Shown: positions 43,006-53,239 of the stretch, in pieces
Numbering within the stretch: the first letter of the stretch is position 1
How the letters are laid out: every line of letters starts with the position of its first letter
NCBI RefSeq assembly: GCF_001281525.1
Contig: NZ_LGCI01000005.1
Location: forward strand, 1,360,824 to 1,424,823
DNA from: Lysinibacillus macroides
GTDB taxonomy: Bacteria > Bacillota > Bacilli > Bacillales_A > Planococcaceae
Direction of reading: 5' to 3'
DNA: 64,000 nucleotides
Made by a program: the position numbers and the translations under genes
Notes under the pieces: model-generated
The model's input: only the letters and a program-made list of their open reading frames with translations
Told to the model about the DNA's origin: nothing
Databases searched by the model: none

Positions 43006-43035
43006 TTTACATAATGATTCATTCATCTATATAAT
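43006..43035 (+). promoter_or_regulatory. Promoter of the DegV gene
   Basis: TTTACA (43006-43011), 18 nt, TATAAT (43030-43035). Just upstream ATGACAAATGTCAT (42991-43004) is a 14-bp near-palindrome that could be an operator. Confidence 0.65.
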
Positions 43036-43066
43036 AAATGCTAATGAAGTAAAAGGATGTGTCGAA

Positions 43067-43909
43067 GTGGGACGAATTCATATAGTAACGGACTCAACTT
43101 GTGATTTAACAAAAGAAGAGGTAGCACAGCATGGTATACATATTGTGCCTTTAACCATTCAAATTGATGGGAACACGTATATAGATGGGGTAGATTTGGA
43201 GCCACAGTCTTTTTTAGGACTAATGAAAAATGCGAAAAATTTACCAAAAAGCTCGCAGCCAGCGCCAGGGAAATTTAAGGAATTATACGATGAGCTAGGA
43301 AAAGATGGTGATCACATTCTTTCCATTCATATGACGGGCGGCATGAGCGGCACGGTTGAATCTGCACGTCAGGCGGCACAAATGACGGATGCCCATGTTA
43401 CGGTGATTGACTCCCGTTTTATTGCTATAGGTCTTGCTATCCAGCTTCGAGAGGCTATTAAGATGCGTGATGCAGGCGCAACGGTAGAGGATATCGTAGC
43501 ACGGCTTGACAAGGTACGTGCCAACACACATTTGTATGTAATTGTGGATACGCTGGAAAACCTTATTAAAGGTGGTCGAATCGGTAAGGGAACAGGCTTT
43601 ATCGGCTCATTGCTTAATATTAAAGTGATTGCTAATTTAGAGGGTGGCGTTTACAATCCTGTGTCAAAGGTGCGTAGTCATAAGCAAGTGGTGAATTATT
43701 TATTTAAACAATTCCAAGCAGATACGGCTAGCAAAACCGTGAAGACGGTAGGTATTTCACATGCAGATGGACTTGCAACGATGGGCAATCCATTAAAAGA
43801 GCTGGTTGAGGGAACAGGCTTTCAGGATGTCGAAATCGCCTTTACCTCTCCAATTATTTCAACCCACACAGGGCCAGGAGCCATTGGGTTTATTTACTAC
43901 GCAGAATAA
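43067..43909 (+). CDS. DegV family fatty-acid-binding protein
   Basis: A 280-aa DegV protein. It opens IHIVTDSTCDLTKEEVAQHG and carries SSQPAPGKFKELYDEL and IHMTGGMSGTVESARQAAQM, the residues that hold a fatty-acid carboxylate. DegV (FakB) proteins hand fatty acids to the kinase FakA. GTG 43067 is chosen because AAAGGATGTGTCGAA precedes it; the frame is open 23 codons upstream over the promoter. Confidence 0.88.
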   Translation: MGRIHIVTDSTCDLTKEEVAQHGIHIVPLTIQIDGNTYIDGVDLEPQSFLGLMKNAKNLPKSSQPAPGKFKELYDELGKDGDHILSIHMTGGMSGTVESARQAAQMTDAHVTVIDSRFIAIGLAIQLREAIKMRDAGATVEDIVARLDKVRANTHLYVIVDTLENLIKGGRIGKGTGFIGSLLNIKVIANLEGGVYNPVSKVRSHKQVVNYLFKQFQADTASKTVKTVGISHADGLATMGNPLKELVEGTGFQDVEIAFTSPIISTHTGPGAIGFIYYAE

Positions 43910-43914
43910 TAGAC

Positions 43915-43953
43915 AGAAGCTACTACATTTGTGAGTGTAGTGGCTTTTTTTGT
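43915..43953 (+). terminator. Terminator after the DegV gene
   Basis: AGCTACTACATT and TGTAGTGGCT pair around TGTGAG, followed by seven T. Confidence 0.75.
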
Positions 43954-43971
43954 ATAGTGAAAATTAGGCGA

Positions 43972-44165
43972 AGTTCTGACAAAAATTATTGTATTGATCA
44001 CTTACGGCAAGGAAATGAACGAAGTCCCAATAGATTGATCACTCTCGGCAAGGAAATGAGCGAAGTTCCCATAGAATTGATCACTTTCGGCAAGGAAATG
44101 AGCGAAATCCTCACAGAATTGATCACTTCCACACAAAATGGAGCGAACTGCTATAGAATCCATCA
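43972..44165. repeat. 42-bp tandem repeat array B
   Basis: GATCAC marks unit starts at 43996, 44037, 44079 and 44121 (41, 42, 42 bp). On the minus strand each unit reads CTTCGCTCA, 10 bases, GAAAGTGATCAAT, 9-10 bases, the same order and spacing as array A at 13.3 kb, while the in-between bases differ. Partial units flank both ends. It separates degV from ypmR. A 110-codon frame crosses the array but has no ribosome binding site. Confidence 0.88.
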
Positions 44166-44261
44166 AAATTATCAAGAACAAAAGGGAAGTCACTTTCCAT
44201 TGCGGTATGAACTATTCTATAATAGAAGTAATAGAAAGAGATGGAAGGTGGTCAAATCGGC

Positions 44262-45185
44262 ATGTGGCGATTTATATTGTCATGTTTGACCGTCTTTGTA
44301 CTAAGTGGTTGTGCAATATCAATCGATGAACCGAATCCGCAAGCAGAGCCAGATGGTGAGCAGGCAGAGACGGAGCAAGAGATGACGCAGGATGAGCAAC
44401 AAACAAAGGACGAGGAAAAAACCTCTAAGAATATGTTGACGCAAATTTTTGAACATTTTTTTGAGCCATCAGCAGAGGATTTATCGCAAATTGATGAAGA
44501 AAACGCAAAGCAACTACATTACTTGGCACTAGGCGATTCATTAACAGCCGGTGTTGGTGATGAGTATAGTCAAGACGGTTATGTGGGAAGATTAGCAGAT
44601 TCATTGTTAACATGGCCCTCTGTAGCAGAGGTAGAGATCGATAATCGTGGAAAACGTGGTAGACGCAGTGATCAGCTACTAAAATTAGTGAAAAAGGGGC
44701 ATTATAATGAAGAGCTGCAACAGGCACAGCTCGTTTCACTAACAATGGGCGGCAATGATGTAATGAAAGTTGTTAAGCAGGATCTATTTAATTTAAAGCG
44801 CGATGCTTTTGACAAAGAATTGCTTGATTACAAGGAGCGCTACAGGAAAATTATTGAAGGGATTCGCGCAAAAAACCCAACGGTGCCCCTATTGCTCATT
44901 GGCTTTTACAATCCATTCTCCATTGTTACAAATGAGGTCAATGAATTTGATACAATTATTACGGAATGGAATAAGGTGATTGAGGAAGTAGCAAGCGAGG
45001 ATTCCAATGCCTGCTATATTTCAGTGGAGGATTTATTTGATTCAAATGAAGAGCTCGTTTATCATACAGACTTTTTCCACCCAAATGCAAAGGGCTATGA
45101 CAAAATGACAGAGCGTATACTCGTAACAATGGAGCAGTGTGAGATGGAAAAAAAGATTAACAAAGCAATAGGCTTCGAGGAGTGA
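44262..45185 (+). CDS. ypmR: SGNH/GDSL hydrolase lipoprotein (YpmR-like)
   Basis: A 307-aa lipoprotein (lipobox VLSGC near residue 15) with an acidic, glutamine-rich linker of about 40 residues, then an SGNH esterase domain: LALGDSLTAGVGDEY (block I, Ser), TMGGNDV (block III, Gly/Asn) and DFFHPNAKGYDKM (block V, Asp/His). ATG 44262 follows AAGGTGG at an unusually long distance. First gene of the ypmR-ypmS-msrA-msrB run. Confidence 0.85.
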   Translation: MWRFILSCLTVFVLSGCAISIDEPNPQAEPDGEQAETEQEMTQDEQQTKDEEKTSKNMLTQIFEHFFEPSAEDLSQIDEENAKQLHYLALGDSLTAGVGDEYSQDGYVGRLADSLLTWPSVAEVEIDNRGKRGRRSDQLLKLVKKGHYNEELQQAQLVSLTMGGNDVMKVVKQDLFNLKRDAFDKELLDYKERYRKIIEGIRAKNPTVPLLLIGFYNPFSIVTNEVNEFDTIITEWNKVIEEVASEDSNACYISVEDLFDSNEELVYHTDFFHPNAKGYDKMTERILVTMEQCEMEKKINKAIGFEE

Positions 45186-45189
45186 CAAA

Positions 45190-45771
45190 ATGAATAAATG
45201 GAAGATCGCATTTTTTGCCTTAGCGGGCACCGTGCTTTTTGCAATCCTCCTCGTTGTTTTTTTAGCAACTAGACCAGTAGATGGTGTCAATGTCGCAAAG
45301 AATACAGTAGGTAAAAGTGAAGGCAAAGAGAATGTTCTCGTTGTGCAAACGACAGCACAAGAATTAGAATCAATATCAAAAAAATATTTAAAGGATGCAG
45401 TAGAGGGCTCACCCTTACCAATTGATTATACAATCGGAAACGATATTCAATTAAAAAGCACGCTCACTGTATTTTATACAGAAATTCCAATTTCGATGAA
45501 TTTTGATCCGATCGTAGATGACAGTGGTAATATTATTTTAAAGCAAACTGGTATGAATGTGGGGCTACTCAATATTCCACCCGAAACAACGATGAAAATT
45601 ATGCGTGATTCGGTGGAATTCCCCTCATGGATTACGGTCAATCCCAATAAAGCGGAAATCTATATTGATTTATCGCGTATTAATATTGCATCGGGCTCGC
45701 GTGTTCGTGCAAAGGAATTGGATTTAGCCAATAATAAAATTTTATTAGAAATTATTGTACCTGGTGAATAA
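45190..45771 (+). CDS. ypmS: YpmS-like DUF2140 membrane protein
   Basis: A 193-aa protein with one N-terminal membrane anchor (WKIAFFALAGTVLFAILLVV) and an extracytoplasmic DUF2140 domain. Typical stretches are IDYTIGNDIQLKSTLTVFYT, NFDPIVDDSGNIIL and EFPSWITVNPNKAEIYIDLS. It starts 4 nt after ypmR and is followed by msrA, the B. subtilis order except that msrA and msrB are swapped. Function unknown. Confidence 0.88.
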   Translation: MNKWKIAFFALAGTVLFAILLVVFLATRPVDGVNVAKNTVGKSEGKENVLVVQTTAQELESISKKYLKDAVEGSPLPIDYTIGNDIQLKSTLTVFYTEIPISMNFDPIVDDSGNIILKQTGMNVGLLNIPPETTMKIMRDSVEFPSWITVNPNKAEIYIDLSRINIASGSRVRAKELDLANNKILLEIIVPGE

Positions 45772-45783
45772 GGAGTGAAAGCT

Positions 45784-46736
<953 letters not shown>

Positions 46737-46738
<2 letters not shown>

Positions 46739-46778
46739 AAAAATCCTAGCAAAGTGTACCCTTTGCTAGGATTTTTAT
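46737..46778 (+). terminator. Terminator after msrB
   Basis: AAATCCTAGCAAAG and CCTTTGCTAGGATTT form a long stem around GTGTA, ending in TTTTTA. Confidence 0.85.
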
Positions 46779-46807
46779 GTTGTTAGCCTTTCATGTGTAT
46801 GGATGAG

Positions 46808-48646
46808 CTATACTTTAAACGCACTTACAAGGTTACGTAGACTATCTGCTTGTTGAGCAAGCTCTGTAGCGGCTGCATTGATTTCCTGCATGGATGCAGA
46901 GCCCTGTGTTGCCGCTGCCGCAGAGGTCACCGTGTTAGCTGCTGATTGCTCGGCATATGCATTGACATGGACGAAATCATTAGCCACAGCATTACTATAG
47001 TCAATGGTTGTGCCAATTTGCGCAACCATTGCAGCAATAATCGCTGTTGTTTCCTGTGTATGTGCTAAAATATTTTCCAATGATTGGTTGGTTTCATTGG
47101 TTACCTCCACGCCTCGGATAACCGATGTAACACCCTCATGATTTTGCGCAATAATAGAGGTCACTTCCTCTTGAATAGAGGTCACAATCCCTGTGACTTC
47201 TTTTGCTGCACTTTGTGATTGCTCAGCCAGCTTCCGCACCTCATCCGCTACAACGGCAAAGCCCCGTCCATGCTCGCCAGCGCGTGCCGCTTCAATGGCT
47301 GCATTTAAGGCAAGGAGATTGGTTTGCTCAGCAATCGCTGTAATCGTGCCAATAATGGAGGTAATATCGGCTGATTTACGACCTAATGCCTCAACAGTGG
47401 AGGTTGTGGATGCCATTGTTTCTTCAATCGACTGCATGACAAGCGAGGATTGTTCAACAGAATGACTCCCCTCATCAGCGGCTTGTTGCATCGCGAGTGA
47501 GGCACGTTGCACAGCGCTAGCCTGTTCATTTAATTGATGCATAGAGTGCTCAAGGTCGCTCATTTTTTGCTGTGCACTATTCATGCTGGCAATCGTCTGA
47601 TCACTATCGCTCGCAATATCAGCCGTGGCATCTGCAATATCTTGAATAGTACGTGCATTTTCATCAGCTAAGGACATCAGCTCTTGGCTACTGCTGGATA
47701 CGTGATCAGCCAGCTCACTAACACGTCTGATTAAGTTAGAAATCGACTCGATTAATGTATTAGTGGAAGCGGCAATAATCGAAAATTCATCGCGATTTTG
47801 TACTTTTACACGCCTTGTTAAATCGCCTCCAGCCTGTGCAATATCGAGAATCGAATCATTAATGACCCGTGTATTACGCTTTAGTGATTTAAAGAGCATA
47901 TAACCAAAAATCACAATCGCTAAAAAGCCAATAACGGATACGAGAAAGAATGTGACAATGGACAGATTAACCTGTTGATTGAGCTTGTCCAATTTTGTTT
48001 TATTGGACGCATCCATCACATTATTAATCGCCACAATATTACTATCAATATGCGTTTTCATGGTTTCCCCAGCAGCACCCATTATTAATTTACGCGCCTG
48101 CTCAAGCCCTAATTCATCACGCATGGTCATTACTTTTTTGGAATAATCCAGATAATTTTTAAAATATTGCTCAATGGCCTGCATATGACTAAGCTCTGTT
48201 TGCCGATCCTCAAACTGCTTTTTTAATGATGTGAGTTCTTTCTGAATGGTGTCCGTTTTCATATGATAGGAGGTAAAATAATTGCCATCCCCTGTAATTA
48301 AATAGGTTTGCTCTAAATTGGTTAGTCGTGCAATCTCATATGCCAGCTTATTAACAGTTAACTGCTCCTGCACATTTCTCTTGGTGAAATCCTCCATTTG
48401 CTGCTGTAGGTTTTGGATATTGGCATACGATAACACCCCCATAATGCCGTTAATGACAATAAGCAGTGCAAACATGAGGAGCACCTTGCCCCGAATTAAA
48501 TGATAAAAACGTTGCTGCTTTTCTTTAATAGGAGGGGAATTAGTCCCGCTTTCCTCTTTTATTGCTTCCTTCTTATTAAAAAAACGAAAAGCAGAGAGAG
48601 ACGGGCGCTGTTTCGCTGTGTTAGGGTCTTTTCTAGTCTTTTTCAT
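46808..48646 (-). CDS. Methyl-accepting chemotaxis protein
   Basis: A 612-aa receptor. A basic cytoplasmic head of about 50 residues precedes the first membrane segment, unusually long for this family. Then come an outer CHASE3-like four-helix sensor ([20 protein letters not shown]), a second membrane segment near 245, a HAMP domain, and the signalling hairpin [20 protein letters not shown]. No C-terminal CheR-tethering pentapeptide is seen. ATG 48646 (MKKTRKDPN) is 8 nt after AGGAAGG; ATG 48652 is possible. Confidence 0.92.
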   Translation of the reverse strand: MKKTRKDPNTAKQRPSLSAFRFFNKKEAIKEESGTNSPPIKEKQQRFYHLIRGKVLLMFALLIVINGIMGVLSYANIQNLQQQMEDFTKRNVQEQLTVNKLAYEIARLTNLEQTYLITGDGNYFTSYHMKTDTIQKELTSLKKQFEDRQTELSHMQAIEQYFKNYLDYSKKVMTMRDELGLEQARKLIMGAAGETMKTHIDSNIVAINNVMDASNKTKLDKLNQQVNLSIVTFFLVSVIGFLAIVIFGYMLFKSLKRNTRVINDSILDIAQAGGDLTRRVKVQNRDEFSIIAASTNTLIESISNLIRRVSELADHVSSSSQELMSLADENARTIQDIADATADIASDSDQTIASMNSAQQKMSDLEHSMHQLNEQASAVQRASLAMQQAADEGSHSVEQSSLVMQSIEETMASTTSTVEALGRKSADITSIIGTITAIAEQTNLLALNAAIEAARAGEHGRGFAVVADEVRKLAEQSQSAAKEVTGIVTSIQEEVTSIIAQNHEGVTSVIRGVEVTNETNQSLENILAHTQETTAIIAAMVAQIGTTIDYSNAVANDFVHVNAYAEQSAANTVTSAAAATQGSASMQEINAAATELAQQADSLRNLVSAFKV

Positions 48647-48895
48647 CGCCATCACCTTCCTATTTTTTTAACCATCGATTTCAATTTTATCTTATTTTAG
48701 TAGATATTTCTATTGAAATTTATAAAAATAAAAATTTTCTGATAAACGATGTCGTGACAAAAGTCTATGTTAGACAAAGAAATAGTGCTAAATACACCGA
48801 TAGGTAAAAATTCATAGCACTAGAAGCTATGACGAATGTTAGTTTTTTTGGTACACTAGCGAAAAAGCAATTGCAGTAAAAGGGGAAATCGTGTA

Positions 48896-49114
48896 ATGAA
48901 AAAAAGTTTTTATCTCTATGTACTAGCCTTCCGGGGTGGTGATTGGTCAGATCCTAAAGTGCGCTTTGCAGAAGAAATGTTTCAGGAGCATAATTTTCCA
49001 AAGCAAAGCACAGACTTTAATGAGCTATCCACCTATATTGAGTCTTATGCAACAGCCAATCTAACAACAGAGGCTTTCGATACTTTGTGGGCGCTTTATG
49101 AAGAGCAAGCATAA
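48896..49114 (+). CDS. yozE: YozE family (SAM-like fold) protein
   Basis: A 72-aa cytoplasmic protein of the YozE/UPF0346 family: [20 protein letters not shown], then [20 protein letters not shown] and [13 protein letters not shown]. The FPK.STD..E.S.Y.E pattern is the family mark. AAAGGGGAAATCG precedes the ATG. Function unknown. Confidence 0.88.
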   Translation: MKKSFYLYVLAFRGGDWSDPKVRFAEEMFQEHNFPKQSTDFNELSTYIESYATANLTTEAFDTLWALYEEQA

Positions 49115-49203
49115 TTTTTTAGTTGCTAGACGTCTAGCGTTGCGAAAATAACAAAAAAACAGTATGATGGATATGATATCTGACAGAAAAGAGGGATTGC
49201 AGT

Positions 49204-49911
49204 ATGAGTATTCATATTAATGCAAAAAAAGGTGAAATTGCTGACACAATTTTACTGCCAGGAGATCCATTACGTGCAAAATATATCGCAGAAACATTTT
49301 TAGAGGATGTAACTTGCTACAATGAAGTACGTAATATGTTTGGTTACACAGGTACGTATAAAGGAAAACGTATTTCTGTACAAGGAACAGGTATGGGTGT
49401 ACCATCGATTTCGATCTACGTAACAGAATTAATGCAAGAATATGATGTCCAAAAATTAATCCGTGTTGGTACTTGTGGTGCAATTCAAAAGGATGTAAAA
49501 GTGCGTGATGTGATTTTAGCGCAAGGTGCAACATCGGATACACGTATGAACCAAATCATTTGGGGCGGAGCGATCGACTTTGCACCAATCGCAAACTTTG
49601 ATTTATTATTAAAAGCTTACAACGCTGGTAAAGCAGCAGGTCTTAACTTACAAGTAGGCAATATCTTTACGGCAGATCTATTCTACTCAGACGAGCACCA
49701 AAACGAAAAATTAGCGCAATATGGCGTGCTAGCAGTAGAAATGGAATCCGCAGCACTTTACACATTAGCTGCAAAATTCGGCCGTCAAGCACTTTCTGTT
49801 CTAACAGTAAGTGATCATATTATCACAGGCGAAGTAACAACAGCTGAAGAACGCCAAACAACATTCAATGATATGATGGTTGTCGCATTAGAGGCAGCGA
49901 TTCAGGAGTAG
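49204..49911 (+). CDS. deoD: Purine-nucleoside phosphorylase, DeoD type
   Basis: A 235-aa enzyme that splits purine (deoxy)nucleosides with phosphate. Recognisable are [49 protein letters not shown] and the nucleoside-binding [20 protein letters not shown], with VSDHIITGE holding the catalytic Asp. AGAGGGATTGCAGT precedes the ATG. A decayed second copy of its last 36 bases lies at 56855-56890. Confidence 0.95.
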   Translation: MSIHINAKKGEIADTILLPGDPLRAKYIAETFLEDVTCYNEVRNMFGYTGTYKGKRISVQGTGMGVPSISIYVTELMQEYDVQKLIRVGTCGAIQKDVKVRDVILAQGATSDTRMNQIIWGGAIDFAPIANFDLLLKAYNAGKAAGLNLQVGNIFTADLFYSDEHQNEKLAQYGVLAVEMESAALYTLAAKFGRQALSVLTVSDHIITGEVTTAEERQTTFNDMMVVALEAAIQE

Positions 49912-49993
49912 TTGATATAGCGGCGTTTGTAAGAGCTATGTAAAATGTTGAAAATGGACGAGTGACCAACTAAAGCAGTTTATTAAAAATGAA

Positions 49994-51272
49994 CTGCACC
50001 CGTCAAGTAGACAGTGGAAATAATAAAAATTGAATTAAGCGGTTTGAGCCCTGAATTCTAAAGGACTCAAGCCGTTTAATCGTTTCTGGTAGCGATAGTG
50101 ATTATAAAAATGAATATATAGCCATCAATCGATAGTTTTAACTCTTCATATGAATCGTACTTATGTAAATAATACTTCTCACATTTCAATATACCCCAAA
50201 ATGCTTCAATCGGTCCGTTATCAATACATCGACCAACACGCGACATACTTTGTGTCAATTCTGCTTTATCAACGATTCGCTTAAACTCTTTTGATGTATA
50301 TTGAAAACCTCGATCCCTATGTATGAATGGCTGCTCACCTTGTTGTAATGATTCAATTGCTGCTTTTATTGTTTTGAAACGAGGGAATTATTATTCGAAT
50401 GATTTACTACATAACTTACAATTAAACCATCATATAAATCGACAATTGCGCTTAAATATGCCTTTTTCCCGCTCCCATACTTAAACTCTGTTACATCTGT
50501 ACACTATTTTTCATTTGGCTTTTCCGATGCAAATGCCCGATTTAACACATGCTCTGCCACGTGACGTGCGGGTGATTTACGATAAGGTTTTCGTTTTCGC
50601 CGAATAACGGATTTCAACCCACTCACCTGCATCAAACGATAAATACGCTTCTCATTAACTACCGCTTGATTCTTCTCTTTTCGCTGGCGCTTGATTGTCA
50701 ACGCTATACGTCGATAACCGTAAATGTCATCTACTTGTTGGTAAAGAAGATGAATATCCCTTAAAATTGCTTCATTTTCAACTTCTCTGTTAGAAGGCTT
50801 ACGACTTAGCCACTTATAGTAAGCAGCGCGTGAAACATCAGATTTCACCTAATGAAAGAATTGCAATTTTTTCCTCTTGATGTAATTCTTGAATCGCTAA
50901 ATAGCGTTGTTGTAAGCGAATTTGGCTTAGTGACGCCTCCTTTCGATTTCCTCTACCTTTTTTAAAAATAGATTTTCTGCCCGTAAGGCTCATTTTCCCG
51001 CTCAATACGTTGAATCTCTAATTTCAACTTCTCTTCAACTGTTAATTCAACCTCATCTTTTGTGCGACCACAGCGATCACGTAATCCCTCTTCACCATTT
51101 GCTTCAAATTTCTTCGTCCATTGATACACCTGCTGATATGAAACACCATAAGCGTGTGCTGCTAAAGGATGTGTAGTTTTAACTCAAGTGGATGTTTGCT
51201 TCGCCCCATAAAAAATACTCCCTTTAGATAAACAGATTTTATTTTTTAATCTGCCTACCTAATAGGGAGCAT
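49994..51272 (-). mobile_element. Dead IS3-family (IS150-like) insertion sequence
   Basis: Imperfect ends match: TGCACCCGTCAAGTAGACAG at 49995 and, inverted, TGCTCCCTATTAGGTAGGCA ending at 51271. On the minus strand OrfA pieces (MGRSKHPLELKLH; SYQQVYQWTKKFEANGEEGL; KDEVELTVEEKLKLEIQRI) and OrfB pieces (VSRAAYYKWLSRKPSNREVE; DDIYGYRRIALTIKRQRKEK; CTDVTEFKYGSGKKAYLSAI; GRCIDNGPIEAFWGILKCEK) cover a transposase with the DDE residues. Several frameshifts and a TGG to TAG change before CTDVTEFK make it inactive. No target duplication could be seen. Confidence 0.88.
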
Positions 51273-51392
51273 ATCACAAATAGGTAATGGGCTTTTTTTA
51301 TTTTCACAGATTAATACTTGTCAAAATACAAATGAATGTTCTTGTTGGCGGTCATTTAGCTTAGTTTATAGTTAATGAGTTCGCTTTTACAC

Positions 51393-51519
51393 TAGACAAA
51401 TATGATTTTTTAACATATAATTAATGTAATAAAATCGTTTGCAAGGGAACAATGAATTCACATATTACAAAGAGTAATCGTGTATTGTTAGATACTTTTT
51501 GTAATATGTGAATTTTTTT
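51393..51519 (+). promoter_or_regulatory. csp promoter and terminator-like leader hairpin
   Basis: TAGACA (51393-51398), 17 nt and TATAAT (51416-51421) make a promoter. AATTCACATATTACAAA (51455-51471) and TTTGTAATATGTGAATT (51498-51514) then form a perfect 17-bp stem followed by TTTTT, a full terminator inside the csp leader. A second promoter after it would start too close to the SD. Either a short RNA of about 90 nt is made or the csp gene needs readthrough, for example in the cold. Confidence 0.65.
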
Positions 51520-51570
51520 CTTTTGAAGTAGTATGATTTTATTTAATACAATTAATGGAGGTCATTATAA

Positions 51571-51771
51571 ATGGCACAAGGTACAGTGAAATGGTTTAAC
51601 GCAGACAAAGGTTTTGGTTTCATCGAAATGGAAGGCGGGAAAGATGTATTCGCACACTTCTCAGCTATCCAAGGTGATGGATTCAAATCACTTGAAGAAG
51701 GTCAAAAAGTTGAATTCTCAGTAGAAGATGGCCAACGTGGACCACAAGCTGCAAACATCGTAAAACTCTAA
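51571..51771 (+). CDS. Cold-shock protein
   Basis: A 66-aa cold-shock domain: [20 protein letters not shown] with RNP1 and [10 protein letters not shown] with RNP2, ending [25 protein letters not shown] precedes the ATG. Codon use is A- and C-ended and regular, as in highly expressed genes, unlike its decayed neighbours. It is a paralogue of the csp gene at 13.7 kb and sits inside an otherwise accessory region. Confidence 0.93.
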   Translation: MAQGTVKWFNADKGFGFIEMEGGKDVFAHFSAIQGDGFKSLEEGQKVEFSVEDGQRGPQAANIVKL

Positions 51772-51870
51772 CTTTTAGGGGTCACCTCATTAGTAGAGTG
51801 GTTTTTGTTCAGCATTTGTTTAGGTTGTTGTGTTTTTTATTAATGTAAGATTTCATACTTTACCTAAACT

Positions 51871-51914
51871 TCAAAAAAAGCCCAGGTACTCATGTGAGCC
51901 TGGGCTTTTTTGTG
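51871..51914. terminator. Strong bidirectional terminator
   Basis: AAAAAAAGCCCAGG and CCTGGGCTTTTTT pair around TACTCATGTGAG, between the csp gene and the convergent Ig-like pseudogene. Confidence 0.85.
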
Positions 51915-51915
51915 T

Positions 51916-52973
51916 CTAATATTCTCTTACTTCAAATGAAGCAATCTTATCATGGGCAATATATTCAGTTACCTTTTTATAAGGTGAAATGGTTTTTGAA
52001 AATTTGAATGTAGAAGTACCTTGAGCACTATCAAACCAATTTAAGTAGTTGTTTAAAACGGCATTTGTTACATCATATTCTTTTGTTATACCGTTTACTA
52101 GAGTGATACTTAGAATAGCACTTGGAAAATCATGATCGGGTTTTTTAACAATAACCGTACTTGTAGATGAAACATCTGTGTTTTCTATTGTTGCTGTAAT
52201 GATTGCTGAACCTTCGCTAATAGCAGTTATATTACCATTCTGATCTACAGTAGCAATTGATTCATCACTTGATGACCATGTTACTTTTGCAGTATCTGGA
52301 GTAACTGTAGCTGTTAATTTATCTTGACTACCTTCTAAAAGTTCTAAATTATTTTTGTCTAATATGATTGCCTCTACATTAGGTTCCTGAAGTGGAGAAA
52401 GTAATTCACTGTTTGCATCAATGTCTATTGCATCGATATTTATACCCTTTTTAAAACCTTCTGCTACACGGATTATTGCTTTGTGTCTCTTATTTTCTAA
52501 TCCAGTTACTTCAGCTATTAAAGTCTGATTTTGAGTAGGTCCGTGAATAGAAAATACTTGCTTTACTTCTCCATCTATAACTAATTCAACTTTTTCAGCG
52601 TAATAATTATTTGTGTTCCATTTGCGGACAATAATTCGAACTTTATCCCCAGTGAAATCAAATAGAACAGGTTTATCATTTGCAGGTGTATAAGAATATT
52701 GACCTTTGTATGAGCCAGTATCACTCTGAGTTAAGTAACCGTTTTTTATAATAGCTTGATGAGAATTGTCATATCTTTTCCAACCAATTTCAGGGTGTGT
52801 GAGTCTATCACCTACTACAGCACTATTTTCAGTTCAGGAGTATTATTTAAATTAGTTATCCCTTCTTCATAATCCACAGTTTCTGCTGCAGATGCACTTT
52901 CAACGCTAATACTAACTAGTACTAATAACGTTAATGCTAAATAAATAAAACTTTTTTTAAACAAATTAACCAC
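51916..52973 (-). pseudogene. Secreted Ig-like (BIG_2) protein, frameshifted
   Basis: GTG 52973 behind GGAGGATACATAA opens a signal peptide (FIYLALTLLVLVSISVESAS) with an Ala-x-Ala cleavage site. About 40 codons in, near 52838, the frame stops, and the sequence continues in another frame to 51916. This holds a sugar-binding-like module (GDKVRIIVRKWNTNNYYAEK; VELVIDGEVKQVF), then a group 2 Ig-like domain (VTWSSSDESIATVDQNGNIT), then a C-terminal module ending IAHDKIASFEVREY. One indel separates the frames; the rest is intact, so the loss is recent or a strain variant. Confidence 0.8.
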
Positions 52974-53239
52974 TTATGTATCCTCCTTTAAAATTGTCTT
53001 AGGTTATTCTTTTAAGTAACTTATAGTAACAACTTTAACCATACTTATACTTATTTACCATAATAAAAAACAGACAACATTATTAGTTATCTGCTTCATC
53101 TTAAAACGGAAGTAAGAAGGTAATTATATATAATTTGTAGAAACTTCTGTAAAGGAGTGAAGATCATGTATTCCTTGCTTAGGTTTAATATGGTAACTTT
53201 GGTATGTACATAGATTTTGCATAAAAAGGAGAGTATGAA

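Noticed and set aside
44002..44289. Frames across array B
   Set aside because: No ribosome binding sites; they arise from the 42-bp period and run into the true ypmR gene in another frame.
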